IMG/VR virus record: IMGVR_UViG_3300005617_000151
Span: 1-39,961 of that record
Length of the DNA: 39,961 bases
From: a virus
Direction: 5' to 3' (one strand)
In this document: piece by piece, positions 15,320-21,874 of the stretch
Numbering within the stretch: the first letter of the stretch is position 1
How the letters are laid out: every line of letters starts with the position of its first letter
Made by a program: the position numbers and the translations under genes
The notes under the pieces: model-generated
Databases searched by the model: none
Told to the model about the DNA's origin: nothing
The model's input: the letters and a program-made list of their open reading frames with translations, nothing else

Positions 15320-16483
15320 ATGAAAACTATATATTTTGGGAATGATGGAAGTTTTGATGTGCGGGCAATGCTTACGTTCGGGGTGTCAGCAAAAGAAACC
15401 GATAAGGCAATAGGTTATTTTGGGACCGGCTTTAAATATGCCATTGCTATTATCCTGAGATTAGGCGGGAAGGTATCAATTCTGAGCGATGGCAAGGAAT
15501 ATGCCTTTACCAAAAGCACTGAGCAGATCAGGGGAAAAGACTTTGATATGGTCAAAATGAATGGTGTGGATGCTGGGTTTACGACCCATTTAGGCATCAA
15601 TTGGCAGCCTTGGATGGCCTTTAGAGAGCTTTACTGTAATTGCTTGGACGAGGGCGGCGAGATATCCGAATCAATGCCCAATCACTCCACAATCATTGCT
15701 GTGCAGTCTGCTGATATTCACACGGCCTATATGGAGCGCCGAAAGTACTTTCTCGAAGGTGAGCCTGATTTGGTTTTGCCAGGGGTTAACATTCATTTCA
15801 AGCCAAGCTCATCGGTTTATTATCGCGGTATTGCGGTGCAGAAACTAAGGAATGATGCGCTTTATACCTACAATATAACCAATTCTTTGTCATTGACCGA
15901 GGAGCGGATAGCACAAAGTGAATACATGGTTGATTATTATATCAAGAAGGGAATTCAGGCATGTGAAGAGCCACAATTTTTGTATAAGGTTCTATGCGCT
16001 CAAGGCGATATCTACGAAGCAAAGATTGCTTATGACGCTGATTACCATGTTTCTGATCAGTTTGTCTCCACTGCTAAGAAATTGAGGGAGCGAGGCAAGC
16101 ATTTATCGGACAGCGTTTTAAAGATATTGATCCGCAAAAAAGAAGCTAACTCGGAATATAGCGAGCTTGTCTTATCGCCAGTTCGTAAAAAGATGTTAAG
16201 TCGCGCAATGGATTTCCTGCGAACTATTTCAATCAATGTCGATGATTATCCAATCAAGCCAGTGCATAGCCTTGGCGAGAATGTATTAGGCCGTGCAAAG
16301 GATGGAATTATATTTATTTCAGAGCAAGCTTTTGATCTTGGCACAAAGCAGGTTGCATCTACTTTGATAGAGGAATTTGTACACTTAAAATATGACGTAA
16401 ATGATTTCGATAGACGCATGCAGAACTGGTTATTTGATAAGATTTTGTCACTCGGTGAAGAATTGAGCGGACAGCCGATATGA
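15320..16483 (+). CDS. GHKL-ATPase-like protein with C-terminal EExxH motif
   Basis: The 387-residue protein is the largest of the rightward early operon. Residues 32-44 read GYFGTGFKYAIAI, like the GxGFK glycine box of GHKL (gyrase/Hsp90/histidine-kinase/MutL) ATPases. Residues 101-111, FRELYCNCLDE, match the N-box pattern E-x3-N-x2-D/E that binds Mg-ATP. The glycine box comes before the N-box, opposite to the normal order, which suggests a permuted or diverged fold. Near the end EEFVH (351-355), followed by a D/R/Q-rich helix (DFDRRMQNWLF), resembles a zincin helix with the first His replaced by Glu. Activity is unknown. It is followed by an ATGA-overlapping gene. Confidence 0.65.
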   Translation: MKTIYFGNDGSFDVRAMLTFGVSAKETDKAIGYFGTGFKYAIAIILRLGGKVSILSDGKEYAFTKSTEQIRGKDFDMVKMNGVDAGFTTHLGINWQPWMAFRELYCNCLDEGGEISESMPNHSTIIAVQSADIHTAYMERRKYFLEGEPDLVLPGVNIHFKPSSSVYYRGIAVQKLRNDALYTYNITNSLSLTEERIAQSEYMVDYYIKKGIQACEEPQFLYKVLCAQGDIYEAKIAYDADYHVSDQFVSTAKKLRERGKHLSDSVLKILIRKKEANSEYSELVLSPVRKKMLSRAMDFLRTISINVDDYPIKPVHSLGENVLGRAKDGIIFISEQAFDLGTKQVASTLIEEFVHLKYDVNDFDRRMQNWLFDKILSLGEELSGQPI

Positions 16484-16932
16484 AACTTTTACCTCATACA
16501 ATCCCTGATAACTTCTCTCTCTCAGAATCCACTAAAGCATGGCTAGAGAGAGAATATCCACAGCTTGACGAACAAAGAACTGTTGATGCTTTTGTCGAAT
16601 GGGCTACTAACCAGCGTGATAACAATAAACGTTCTCCTACTTATGGCGAACCGCTTGTATGTCTTTCATGGCAGATGAAGTTTCGTAATGTAGTTAGGAT
16701 TCAAATGGTTAACAAGTGGTCTACGATTGCTATTCCTAAACAAGGGAAAGAGACTGATATTAGATGGGCTGAAACAATGGCGCATGCAAAAGCAATTGGC
16801 TGCCCTATCGAACGACGATCTGTTGATAGCGTTGAATCTTTCAAGACTCGCGTCAAAAACTGGGAGATTACATCAGTCAAAACAACTAGAGTGATAGACT
16901 TTGACGCATTAAAGAAGATGGCAAAATCATAG
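16480..16932 (+). CDS. Putative replication-associated protein
   Basis: The 150-residue protein begins with FSLSESTKAWLEREYPQ, followed by VDAFVEWATNQRDN and a Trp-containing helix (CLSWQMKFRNVVRI). This layout recalls the small C-terminal helical domain of phage replication-initiation and DnaT-like proteins, but the match is weak. It starts within the stop of the GHKL-like gene (ATGA), suggesting a functional pair. No helicase or primase gene is found elsewhere in the window. Confidence 0.5.
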   Translation: MKLLPHTIPDNFSLSESTKAWLEREYPQLDEQRTVDAFVEWATNQRDNNKRSPTYGEPLVCLSWQMKFRNVVRIQMVNKWSTIAIPKQGKETDIRWAETMAHAKAIGCPIERRSVDSVESFKTRVKNWEITSVKTTRVIDFDALKKMAKS

Positions 16933-16955
16933 CGATTTAACAGCAGGAGCGGGAG

Positions 16956-17279
16956 ATGATATTTTTTCAATATTTAGGGCTGATAATTTGTGCACTGATA
17001 TTGGTGATTGTAATGTATGGCCTTTATCGTGTTGGCTATGAAACAATTGATGACAAGCTGAGGCAGAAATACGCAGGAGAATGCAGTGATCGCATTGCCG
17101 GTTCGCTAGAAACGGCGGCACATTGGTTTTGTGAAGACAAACAAACAGCAGAACTAATCAATGATATTGCTTATCAAGTCAAAGAATACAGATTTATATT
17201 TCCAGACGTGCTTAGAAATAAATGGCGAGAAAGGAAGGCCAAGTCAAGCATAAATAAAGATGTGGGAAACACACAATAA
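16956..17279 (+). CDS. Small membrane protein, unknown
   Basis: The 107-residue protein has one hydrophobic helix at residues 2-27 (FFQYLGLIICALILVIVMYGLY), then a charged cytoplasmic-type domain. GGAG lies before ATG 16956. No recognised family; it is a single-pass inner-membrane protein made early. Confidence 0.58.
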   Translation: MIFFQYLGLIICALILVIVMYGLYRVGYETIDDKLRQKYAGECSDRIAGSLETAAHWFCEDKQTAELINDIAYQVKEYRFIFPDVLRNKWRERKAKSSINKDVGNTQ

Positions 17280-17314
17280 GCCTAGGGTGTTAGATTTTCA
17301 ATTGAGGGTGAGTT

Positions 17315-17491
17315 ATGAACGATAAACAAACAGAAAGAGCGCAGCATTGGTTATATGCAAATGAACCTGATAATTTTGACAAGGCGTCATCCGAGGTTCA
17401 AAGGCTGCAAAGAACCATTGCTTGCTTAATTGCAATCGGTATTGTTACCGAAGGTAAGGCAGAACAGGCTTATCAGATTGCGGGATGGTAA
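17315..17491 (+). CDS. 58-residue hypothetical protein
   Basis: ATG 17315 follows GAGGGTGAG. The protein starts MNDKQTERAQHWLYANEP and ends EGKAEQAYQIAGW; it is mainly helical. Function unknown. Confidence 0.5.
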   Translation: MNDKQTERAQHWLYANEPDNFDKASSEVQRLQRTIACLIAIGIVTEGKAEQAYQIAGW

Positions 17492-17493
17492 TC

Positions 17494-17712
17494 ATGAACG
17501 ACAAAGCACAAGCGCTGATAGAAAGGCTTTACGAAATTACAATTTCACATGGAGACATTGACGATAAAGCCATCCTACAAGCCATCAAAGCAATCGAGGT
17601 ACTTACGAGTATCGCTAATTCATCATGGCCGCATTTCTATGAGTGCGGCTGGCAGGATCATGCGGAATGGTGCGCTAAGCAAGCCCGTAACTATCTGGAG
17701 AGCATAAAATGA
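17494..17712 (+). CDS. 72-residue hypothetical protein
   Basis: It starts MNDKAQALIERLYEITI and has a Trp/Cys-rich end (YECGWQDHAEWCAKQARNYL). It shares the MNDK start with the previous gene, perhaps an old duplication of the ribosome-site region. The stop overlaps the next start (ATGA). Confidence 0.52.
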   Translation: MNDKAQALIERLYEITISHGDIDDKAILQAIKAIEVLTSIANSSWPHFYECGWQDHAEWCAKQARNYLESIK

Positions 17713-17879
17713 CCAAAACAATAGAGCTTTCAAAGCGGCTGGCGGAGTGCGCTGATTGGCTTTCAGTAATCTCCAAAGAAGGCCGTATAGGTGATGAAAA
17801 GCTTCGCCAATGGGCCGAAGACTTACGCAGCCTTATAATCCCTCCACCAGGTGAGAGAGATGAAACGGAAAAGCGTTAA
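17709..17879 (+). CDS. 56-residue hypothetical protein
   Basis: ATG 17709 overlaps the preceding stop. The helical peptide (IELSKRLAECADWLSVI) ends with PPPGERDETEKR. The next gene begins 20 bases before its stop. Function unknown. Confidence 0.5.
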   Translation: MTKTIELSKRLAECADWLSVISKEGRIGDEKLRQWAEDLRSLIIPPPGERDETEKR

Positions 17880-18039
17880 AATGATCAGGGACGAAGTTGT
17901 CCAGGTAAGCAAGCATGGCGGATATGCATGGATGCGCATGTTTGTTAACGAGATTGGCACACGGTGGGAAGAGATCGAGCTAAGCATTGATCCTCCGTTG
18001 CGTTTATCTGAAGAACCAAAGGACCGAGTATGGCCATAA
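17860..18039 (+). CDS. 59-residue hypothetical protein
   Basis: ATG 17860 has a purine-rich GAGAGAG ahead. The sequence is basic at first (MKRKSVKMIRDEVV) and contains GGYAWMRMFVNEIGTRWEEI. It overlaps both neighbours. Function unknown. Confidence 0.5.
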   Translation: MKRKSVKMIRDEVVQVSKHGGYAWMRMFVNEIGTRWEEIELSIDPPLRLSEEPKDRVWP

Positions 18040-18209
18040 AGCCGTTACAATGTGAGTTCTGCAAGTATTGCAAAGAGTTTTTCGCAGTAGAGCAGTATCA
18101 TCTCCACCGCCGTGACGTAACACGAACCAAGCGTGAATGCTTATCGGTGGATGAGCTAAAGCAGGCGGGATGGAAGATGTCATCATCGAAAGTTTGGAGT
18201 AAAAGATAA
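18030..18209 (+). CDS. 59-residue Cys-rich protein
   Basis: ATG 18030 lies inside the end of the previous gene. CEFCKYC at residues 8-14 and a His/Cys pair further on (YHLHRRDV, KRECLS) could bind zinc. The stop overlaps the next start (TAATG). Function unknown. Confidence 0.5.
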   Translation: MAIKPLQCEFCKYCKEFFAVEQYHLHRRDVTRTKRECLSVDELKQAGWKMSSSKVWSKR

Positions 18210-18313
18210 TGCCAACATACTTTATGTCATATTCAATGCATGTTACTCGCAAGATATGGAAGTACTCGATACCTATCCCGCGTCGATTGCAGCATAGATA
18301 TAAGCTGAAATGA
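18209..18313 (+). CDS. 34-residue basic peptide
   Basis: The gene runs from ATG 18209 (TAATG overlap) to TGA 18311-18313 (ATGA overlap with the nuclease gene). The peptide is short, basic and aromatic (MPTYFMSYSMHVTRK start, RRLQHRYKLK end). It may be real or may just couple translation of the next gene. Confidence 0.4.
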   Translation: MPTYFMSYSMHVTRKIWKYSIPIPRRLQHRYKLK

Positions 18314-18663
18314 GCAAGCTTGAAGAAACCCTAGCTTTGCACCTACGCGCTGAGAAGATCGAGTTTGAGCGTGAAGTATCAGGGCTGGTTCCGGGGAGAC
18401 GGTTTAGGGTGGACTTTTTCATCAAGCCAGACATCACAGTTGATTGCGAAGGCGCAGTATGGGTTAAGGGAGGCCATTCTACCGGCACAGGAATCACTAG
18501 GGACTGCCTCAAAGCGAACTTGCTCCTGCTGGCAGGGTACAGGCCATTTCGCGTTACAGCGCAGCATATTGAGTCTGGACAAGCATTAGAATGGCTTTTA
18601 AAGGCCCTAGAATTATCTATACGCCACGATCATCTAAAGCCAATGGTAGAAGAGAGCCAATGA
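18310..18663 (+). CDS. Vsr/DUF559-like endonuclease (PD-(D/E)XK type)
   Basis: The 117-residue protein has the usual layout of small phage endonucleases of this fold: helix (EETLALHLRAEKIEFEREV), strand RFRVDFFI with Asp35, strand ITVDCEGAVW with Glu47-Gly48, then GTGITRDCLKANLLLLAGYRPFRVT, where a basic residue near Lys68 follows. This gives the D...E...K set of the nuclease fold. Related proteins act on branched or mismatched DNA; the substrate here is unknown. ATG overlaps the upstream stop. Confidence 0.7.
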   Translation: MSKLEETLALHLRAEKIEFEREVSGLVPGRRFRVDFFIKPDITVDCEGAVWVKGGHSTGTGITRDCLKANLLLLAGYRPFRVTAQHIESGQALEWLLKALELSIRHDHLKPMVEESQ

Positions 18664-18887
18664 ACTATTCAGTGCCAAAAGGTTGGAAACGTGGAGAGCA
18701 ATTAGTTTATGTGATACGGCCTGCATTCAAGGGCCAGCGATGGGCTATTGCTAGAAAATCAAGTAAGGCCCCAGTAATAGATGATAGTACTGACCCAAAT
18801 GAGTGCTATGCATTAGATTTTGCGTCTGGGGATGAAGTGAAAAAGTTTGCAAAGTGGTGGTACCAAAAAGAAAGCGCCTCTCGGTGA
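18660..18887 (+). CDS. 75-residue hypothetical protein
   Basis: ATG 18660 overlaps the nuclease stop (ATGA); a longer frame from 18591 lies inside that gene. The protein is basic and aromatic (YSVPKGWKRGEQLVYVIRP) and ends KKFAKWWYQKESASR. It is the last gene before a 126-base gap with regulatory signals. Confidence 0.55.
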   Translation: MNYSVPKGWKRGEQLVYVIRPAFKGQRWAIARKSSKAPVIDDSTDPNECYALDFASGDEVKKFAKWWYQKESASR

Positions 18888-18902
18888 TCTAGCCGGGGCG
18901 CT
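18873..18902 (-). terminator. Hairpin with T tract on minus strand
   Basis: Eight pairs form between 18873-18880 (AGCGCCTC) and 18895-18902 (GGGGCGCT), one of them G-T. Read on the minus strand, the stem is followed by TTCTTTTTGG, an intrinsic-terminator pattern; on the plus strand no T tract follows. It could stop antisense transcription into the early operon or act as a weak plus-strand pause. Confidence 0.4.
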
Positions 18903-18978
18903 ATCTTGGGAATCAGCTCACAAACGTCGGCGAACTGATTAACTGCCATGGGATTATTATGGCACGAATAATGCGTGT

Positions 18979-19007
18979 TTGCATCCGGGTGCATTAAATG
19001 CCATAAT
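18979..19007 (+). promoter_or_regulatory. Promoter TTGCAT-17-CATAAT with half-palindromic operator
   Basis: TTGCAT (18979-18984) and CATAAT (19002-19007) are 17 bases apart. TGCATCCGGGTGCA at 18980-18993 is a nearly perfect inverted repeat lying over the -35 box. The expected start of transcription, about seven bases after the -10, is the A of ATG 19014, so the transcript would be leaderless. Confidence 0.55.
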
Positions 19008-19013
19008 TCAGGC

Positions 19014-19175
19014 ATGGCAAGACCAAAAAACACCACAACTCCGTCTACACTTTATGCGCTAGCTTTAATTAAGTTAGGCCATTCTGTAAGACAGGCGGCA
19101 AAAATAGCAGGGATTAACAGATCGACGTTAATGAGAGCAAGGAAAAGGAAGGTGCCATGTCAGGTTGCACAATAG
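19014..19175 (+). CDS. Small helix-turn-helix DNA-binding protein
   Basis: The 53-residue protein starts MARPKNTTTPS and contains LGHSVRQAAKIAGINRSTLMR (residues 21-41), a resolvase/transposase-type HTH, then a basic end. It probably binds DNA as a small regulator. No Shine-Dalgarno is visible before ATG 19014, and the predicted transcription start falls on this ATG, as in leaderless phage repressor messages such as lambda cI from PRM. It may regulate its own promoter or the copy at 19489. Confidence 0.65.
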   Translation: MARPKNTTTPSTLYALALIKLGHSVRQAAKIAGINRSTLMRARKRKVPCQVAQ

Positions 19176-19480
19176 GGAAAAATAGATCAATCCTCATAAT
19201 GGCCGGAGTTCCCCATAATAAAGTTGCAGAGGTATCTCAAGCATATAAAGGATGGAAAAATATGGCAGAAAAGCGAGGAAGGATAGTAGATATGACTGCT
19301 GTTGAATACTGGAACTTAATGGAGCCGCATTGGGATAATAGAAGAAAGCTGCATTTATGTGTTTGCAGGTTTGGAGATATGGGGGATTATACCGTTGATA
19401 ACGTATATGTAGATTCCAGGCGCAACAACATGCTTGATTATCACAAATTTGCCGCACACAACAAAAAGAGAAAAGTGTGA
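19157..19480 (+). CDS. Hypothetical protein with GDYTVDNVYV motif
   Basis: The 107-residue protein starts within the previous gene (19-base overlap). The C-terminal half (LCVCRFGDMGDYTVDNVYV, then RRNNMLDY) resembles a motif in phage proteins related to HNH/AP2-type DNA-binding proteins, where DN and NN residues contact DNA; no full HNH is present. The pairing with the upstream HTH gene suggests a two-gene unit. Function uncertain. Confidence 0.5.
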   Translation: MSGCTIGKNRSILIMAGVPHNKVAEVSQAYKGWKNMAEKRGRIVDMTAVEYWNLMEPHWDNRRKLHLCVCRFGDMGDYTVDNVYVDSRRNNMLDYHKFAAHNKKRKV

Positions 19481-19488
19481 GCTAGTTC

Positions 19489-19517
19489 TTGCATCCGGGC
19501 GCAGTAATGGGTAAGAT
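19489..19517 (+). promoter_or_regulatory. Second TTGCATCCGGG promoter copy
   Basis: TTGCAT (19489-19494), 17 bases, TAAGAT (19512-19517). The block TTGCATCCGGGCGCAGTAAT matches the element at 18979 in 17 of the first 20 bases by eye. It precedes the Lar-like gene, which has its own GGGAG ribosome site. Confidence 0.5.
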
Positions 19518-19546
19518 ATCTCCACACTGATAACGGGAGAGCGGAA

Positions 19547-19738
19547 ATGAGCGATAAAGAGCAAAAATTGAGCGAGATTGAACCATTGCCATGCCCGTTT
19601 TGCGGCAGCAATAATGTTGTGATCCATTGTGGTGAATGGTTTTATATTTCGTGTGACGAGTGCCGAGCTGCAATGGGCAGAACTAATCGAATGAGATTCG
19701 CGCTGGAGGCTTGGAATAAGCGCGCAGTTAAAGCCTGA
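19547..19738 (+). CDS. Lar-like restriction alleviation protein
   Basis: The 63-residue protein matches the Lar layout: LPCPFCGSNN with Cys16 and Cys19, a Trp-Phe strand (GEWFYISC), Cys36 and Cys39, and the C-terminal LEAWNKRA. Lar of the Rac prophage lowers EcoKI restriction. The zinc-ribbon is clear; actual anti-restriction activity is inference. It is driven by the second TTGCATCCGGG promoter, so it may be set apart from the early operon for separate timing. Confidence 0.75.
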   Translation: MSDKEQKLSEIEPLPCPFCGSNNVVIHCGEWFYISCDECRAAMGRTNRMRFALEAWNKRAVKA

Positions 19739-19763
19739 ACACTAAACGCACCGGGAGAGATGT

Positions 19764-20033
19764 ATGGCAAAGATAGTTTTTCAAACTGATGAATGGGGCG
19801 GCGTATCTGGTAGTCACCATATTGAGTTCCAAGTCAATGGCAGAACATTGATGGTGCAGGTTAATAATGATGTGGTCCATGTAATTGGGCCATTATTCGA
19901 AGAAACAGATAACAATAGCTGTAATGCATGGTGGGGGCTGCTGCCTGGATCGAATCTCGACAGCCTTCATGAATATCATGAAGCCGTTGATGCTGGAACT
20001 TTAAGAAAGTCGGTACAGCCTAAAGCCCAATAG
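19764..20033 (+). CDS. 89-residue hypothetical protein
   Basis: GGAGAG lies before ATG 19764. The sequence is beta-rich (GSHHIEFQVNGRTLMVQVNN) with a Trp pair later. No recognised family; probably a small globular early protein. Confidence 0.55.
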   Translation: MAKIVFQTDEWGGVSGSHHIEFQVNGRTLMVQVNNDVVHVIGPLFEETDNNSCNAWWGLLPGSNLDSLHEYHEAVDAGTLRKSVQPKAQ

Positions 20034-20047
20034 AGAGAACAAAGCAT

Positions 20048-20317
20048 ATGAGCGTTAGAGACGAATTTTCGCTTTACTTCAAAAGCGGTAATGACATCCC
20101 AGTAGAGCGGGCAGTAATTAAGACTGATATTGCGCATCAGGTTATTGCAGAACTAGACCAGCTTCGCGAGCTGTGCAGGGAGCAGCATGAGGCTTTGCAA
20201 CAAGCCAGTATGTGCTTTGCATTGGCTGGAGCGGCCTTCCCCGGCAATAAGCGAACATCAAGTATTGAGGGAGACATAAATAAAGCCATCGCCAAATACA
20301 ACGAGCTAATCAAATGA
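20048..20317 (+). CDS. 89-residue helical hypothetical protein
   Basis: It begins MSVRDEFSLYFKSGN and contains a Glu/Gln-rich helix (AELDQLRELCREQHEALQQA). The stop overlaps the next gene (ATGA). Function unknown. Confidence 0.55.
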   Translation: MSVRDEFSLYFKSGNDIPVERAVIKTDIAHQVIAELDQLRELCREQHEALQQASMCFALAGAAFPGNKRTSSIEGDINKAIAKYNELIK

Positions 20318-20505
20318 ACGACGATCAAAAAATAATGATTATTCTCGGCTTTGCTTTACTTATCGCTTGCTCTGTAGCTTGGTATTGCAGAGACGACGAA
20401 GCAAAGGTGTGGCGTGACAAGTATCACAGTTCTGAGGAAGCCGCTAAAGAAGCAAAGAAATTGGCCGATTACAGATTAAGCTTATGCGTTAGGAGTAAAG
20501 AATGA
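20314..20505 (+). CDS. Single-pass membrane protein
   Basis: In 63 residues there is a hydrophobic helix at 8-24 (MIILGFALLIACSVAWY), then a charged helix rich in Ala, Lys and Glu. Starts MNDDQK, similar to the gene at 14650. ATGA overlaps at both ends. Function unknown. Confidence 0.55.
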   Translation: MNDDQKIMIILGFALLIACSVAWYCRDDEAKVWRDKYHSSEEAAKEAKKLADYRLSLCVRSKE

Positions 20506-20711
20506 ATATTGAACAAAATGAACCAGCATTCCCGATAAATATCGAGCAAGATCGTCCTTGGTATGGCCTAACCAAGCGTGAATACTTCGCTGCTATGGCG
20601 ATGGCCAGTCTTGCAGGCGCGCACGCTGATGGCGGATATTCATTAGCAGGCGTTGTCGCAAGACAGGCTGTAGAAAATGCCGATGCACTTATCGCGGAGC
20701 TAAATAAGTGA
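20502..20711 (+). CDS. Conserved phage protein with GLTKREYFAAMAM motif
   Basis: The 69-residue protein carries GLTKREYFAAMAM and AVENADALIAELNK, a pair of short motifs that recur in small proteins of many proteobacterial phages. No function has been assigned to them that I know of. ATGA overlaps join it to both neighbours. Confidence 0.65.
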   Translation: MNIEQNEPAFPINIEQDRPWYGLTKREYFAAMAMASLAGAHADGGYSLAGVVARQAVENADALIAELNK

Positions 20712-20899
20712 ACATTAACGAATTGCCAGAGATGTTCCATCAAAATGGAGACATGCGAATTAAAGCACTCGAAGCCCGATTAGCCTATGCAAAGTATCTG
20801 TTTCTATCCCATGAAATGCTGGTTGATGATAGAAAGAGCCAATTACATTCAGAAAAGATTGATGCATTCATCGAAAAGCTTAACTCGGAGGGATTATGA
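20708..20899 (+). CDS. 63-residue helical protein, unknown
   Basis: GTGA/ATGA-type overlap with the previous gene. The sequence (MRIKALEARLAYAKYLFLS) is helical with coiled-coil character. Function unknown. Confidence 0.52.
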   Translation: MNINELPEMFHQNGDMRIKALEARLAYAKYLFLSHEMLVDDRKSQLHSEKIDAFIEKLNSEGL

Positions 20900-21018
20900 A
20901 ACACAAAATCACCTTTAAGATTATCCGTGGCGAGTTGTACTATGTACTTGCTGGAGTAGCTTACAAATCACGAAAGGAGGCGTTTTGCGCATGGAGTGCG
21001 GTGGATGCAATGAATTAG
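20896..21018 (+). CDS. 40-residue hypothetical peptide
   Basis: ATG 20896 overlaps the previous stop and the frame ends at TAG 21016-21018. It begins MKHKITFKIIRGELYYVLAG, beta-like, then KEAFCAWSAV. It is the last reading frame before a 404-base non-coding stretch. Confidence 0.45.
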   Translation: MKHKITFKIIRGELYYVLAGVAYKSRKEAFCAWSAVDAMN

Positions 21019-21023
21019 AGATG

Positions 21024-21085
21024 CTGAGTCGCTCTCAGATGATTTCAGGAGACCGGGCTACCGGTGAAAGCGGCGAACCCTGAAA
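21024..21085 (+). ncRNA. Structured RNA upstream of tRNA-like domain
   Basis: Hairpin CTGAG-TCGCT-CTCAG (21024-21038) is followed by a nested element. The outer stem TTTCAGG (21043-21049) pairs with CCTGAAA (21079-21085), and the inner hairpin ACCGG-GCTA-CCGGT (21052-21065) is perfect. All stems are fully complementary. This is the 5' part of the non-coding block 21019-21422. Confidence 0.5.
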
Positions 21086-21124
21086 GAGAATGACAAAAAC
21101 AGCTGCACATGAATTAGATTTAAT

Positions 21125-21240
21125 GCGATATGTAGCTCAGAGCAACGCTGTTATATATTGAAAGCAGCTAGTCGGTAGACGAAAGGTAGAGCGCCTTTGC
21201 AAGAGGAGGTCGCGGGTTCAATTCCCGTCATATCGCGCCA
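21125..21240 (+). tRNA. tRNA-like RNA with expanded D region and CCA end
   Basis: An 8-bp acceptor stem forms between GCGATATG (21125-21132) and CATATCGC (21229-21236), followed by GCCA. The T arm is canonical: GCGGG, loop TTCAATT, CCCGT (21212-21228). D-stem GCTC (21135-21138) can pair with GAGC (21189-21192), but about 45 extra bases sit inside the D loop and form a hairpin of their own. The anticodon arm is four bases short: it reads CCT-TTGCAAG-AGG (GCA) or a TGC-centred loop. It is probably a degenerate tRNA or a tRNA mimic rather than a working tRNA. Confidence 0.5.
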
Positions 21241-21249
21241 TTTGAGTAT

Positions 21250-21327
21250 GCTGGATGAATAGTCAGCTATGAAGTCGGAACAGTGTGAAAGTCGAAAGGC
21301 CGCCCAATCCCGACCATCCAGCTTTTT
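21250..21327 (+). terminator. Three-way-junction RNA ending in T tract
   Basis: P1 GCTGGATG (21250-21257) pairs perfectly with CATCCAGC (21315-21322), followed by TTTTT (21323-21327). Inside are a hairpin ATAG-TCAG-CTAT (21259-21270) and a stem GTCGG/CCGAC (21274-21278 with 21310-21314). The T tract after P1 makes it a candidate terminator for the rightward early transcript. The remaining bases to 21422 show no gene. Confidence 0.5.
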
Positions 21328-21401
21328 GCACAATTGAGAGAAGTGGTGTTTGCCGTGACCATTGTAGTATGGCTTTAGGTATCTGAAATCATGCAAACGG
21401 C

Positions 21402-21416
21402 TTTTTAACAGTGAGG
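21402..21416 (+). repeat. 15-bp direct repeat carrying ribosome site, copy 1
   Basis: TTTTTAACAGTGAGG occurs here and at 21653-21667, each time just before a gene start. It contains the GAGG ribosome site, so the two genes downstream may have arisen with a duplicated leader. Confidence 0.7.
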
Positions 21417-21422
21417 TGATGC

Positions 21423-21659
21423 ATGAAAATTAGGCCAGCCGCTTCAATGTTGGGACTTGATGAATCAATGCAGCAGATTAGAGAGGTTGCTAATAAATCT
21501 GAATTAATGGAATACCTCAAAGACCGTTTTGATTATTGGAATCCCACAGAAGAAAACGTAACCATTGAGTTTTACAGCCATGACAAACGAATTAACTGGA
21601 ACACGCATCTGATTTGCATTGACGGTAAAGCGGCGCTGTTTTCAGATAGTAATTTTTAA
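21423..21659 (+). CDS. 78-residue hypothetical protein
   Basis: ATG 21423 is preceded by GAGGTGATGC. The sequence starts MKIRPAASMLGLDESMQQI and continues with a helix (VANKSELMEYLKDRFDYW), then beta-like sequence. It is the first gene after the structured RNA. Function unknown. Confidence 0.55.
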   Translation: MKIRPAASMLGLDESMQQIREVANKSELMEYLKDRFDYWNPTEENVTIEFYSHDKRINWNTHLICIDGKAALFSDSNF

Positions 21660-21667
21660 CAGTGAGG
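21653..21667 (+). repeat. 15-bp direct repeat carrying ribosome site, copy 2
   Basis: Identical to 21402-21416. It overlaps the end of the preceding gene and supplies the ribosome site for the GTG start at 21676. Confidence 0.7.
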
Positions 21668-21675
21668 GGAATGAA

Positions 21676-21873
21676 GTGAAGTTTAACTGCGGGCCAACTT
21701 GGGAAGAAAAGTTAAATGCAAGAGAGAAGTGGCATCCTTGGTTTGCATGGCGACCGATTAGACTAGGGTCGCGAGATTGTAGATGGTTTGAATATGTGTT
21801 GAGAAAAGGCAGATATGGTTATGGGTATTGGAATTGGGAATATAAAGCACCACCAGATAACGGAGAGGCGTAA
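21676..21873 (+). CDS. Small basic Trp-rich protein, GTG start
   Basis: The 65-residue protein starts at GTG 21676 behind GAGGGG. It contains HPWFAWRPIRLGSRDCRW and GYGYWNWEYK, a pattern (FAWRPV...R.W.E.V.R) frequent in small phage early proteins. Function unknown. Confidence 0.6.
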   Translation: MKFNCGPTWEEKLNAREKWHPWFAWRPIRLGSRDCRWFEYVLRKGRYGYGYWNWEYKAPPDNGEA

Positions 21874-21874
21874 G

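Noticed and set aside
21019-21090. Hammerhead ribozyme suggested by CAGATGA and GAAA elements
   Set aside because: The CUGANGA core is not matched (CAGATGA) and the stems do not form the three-helix junction with a cleavage site.
21151-21396. Minus-strand frame of 81 residues containing MTGIEPATSS
   Set aside because: This peptide is a known artefact of reading the antisense of tRNA T and anticodon arms. It lies over the tRNA-like RNA.
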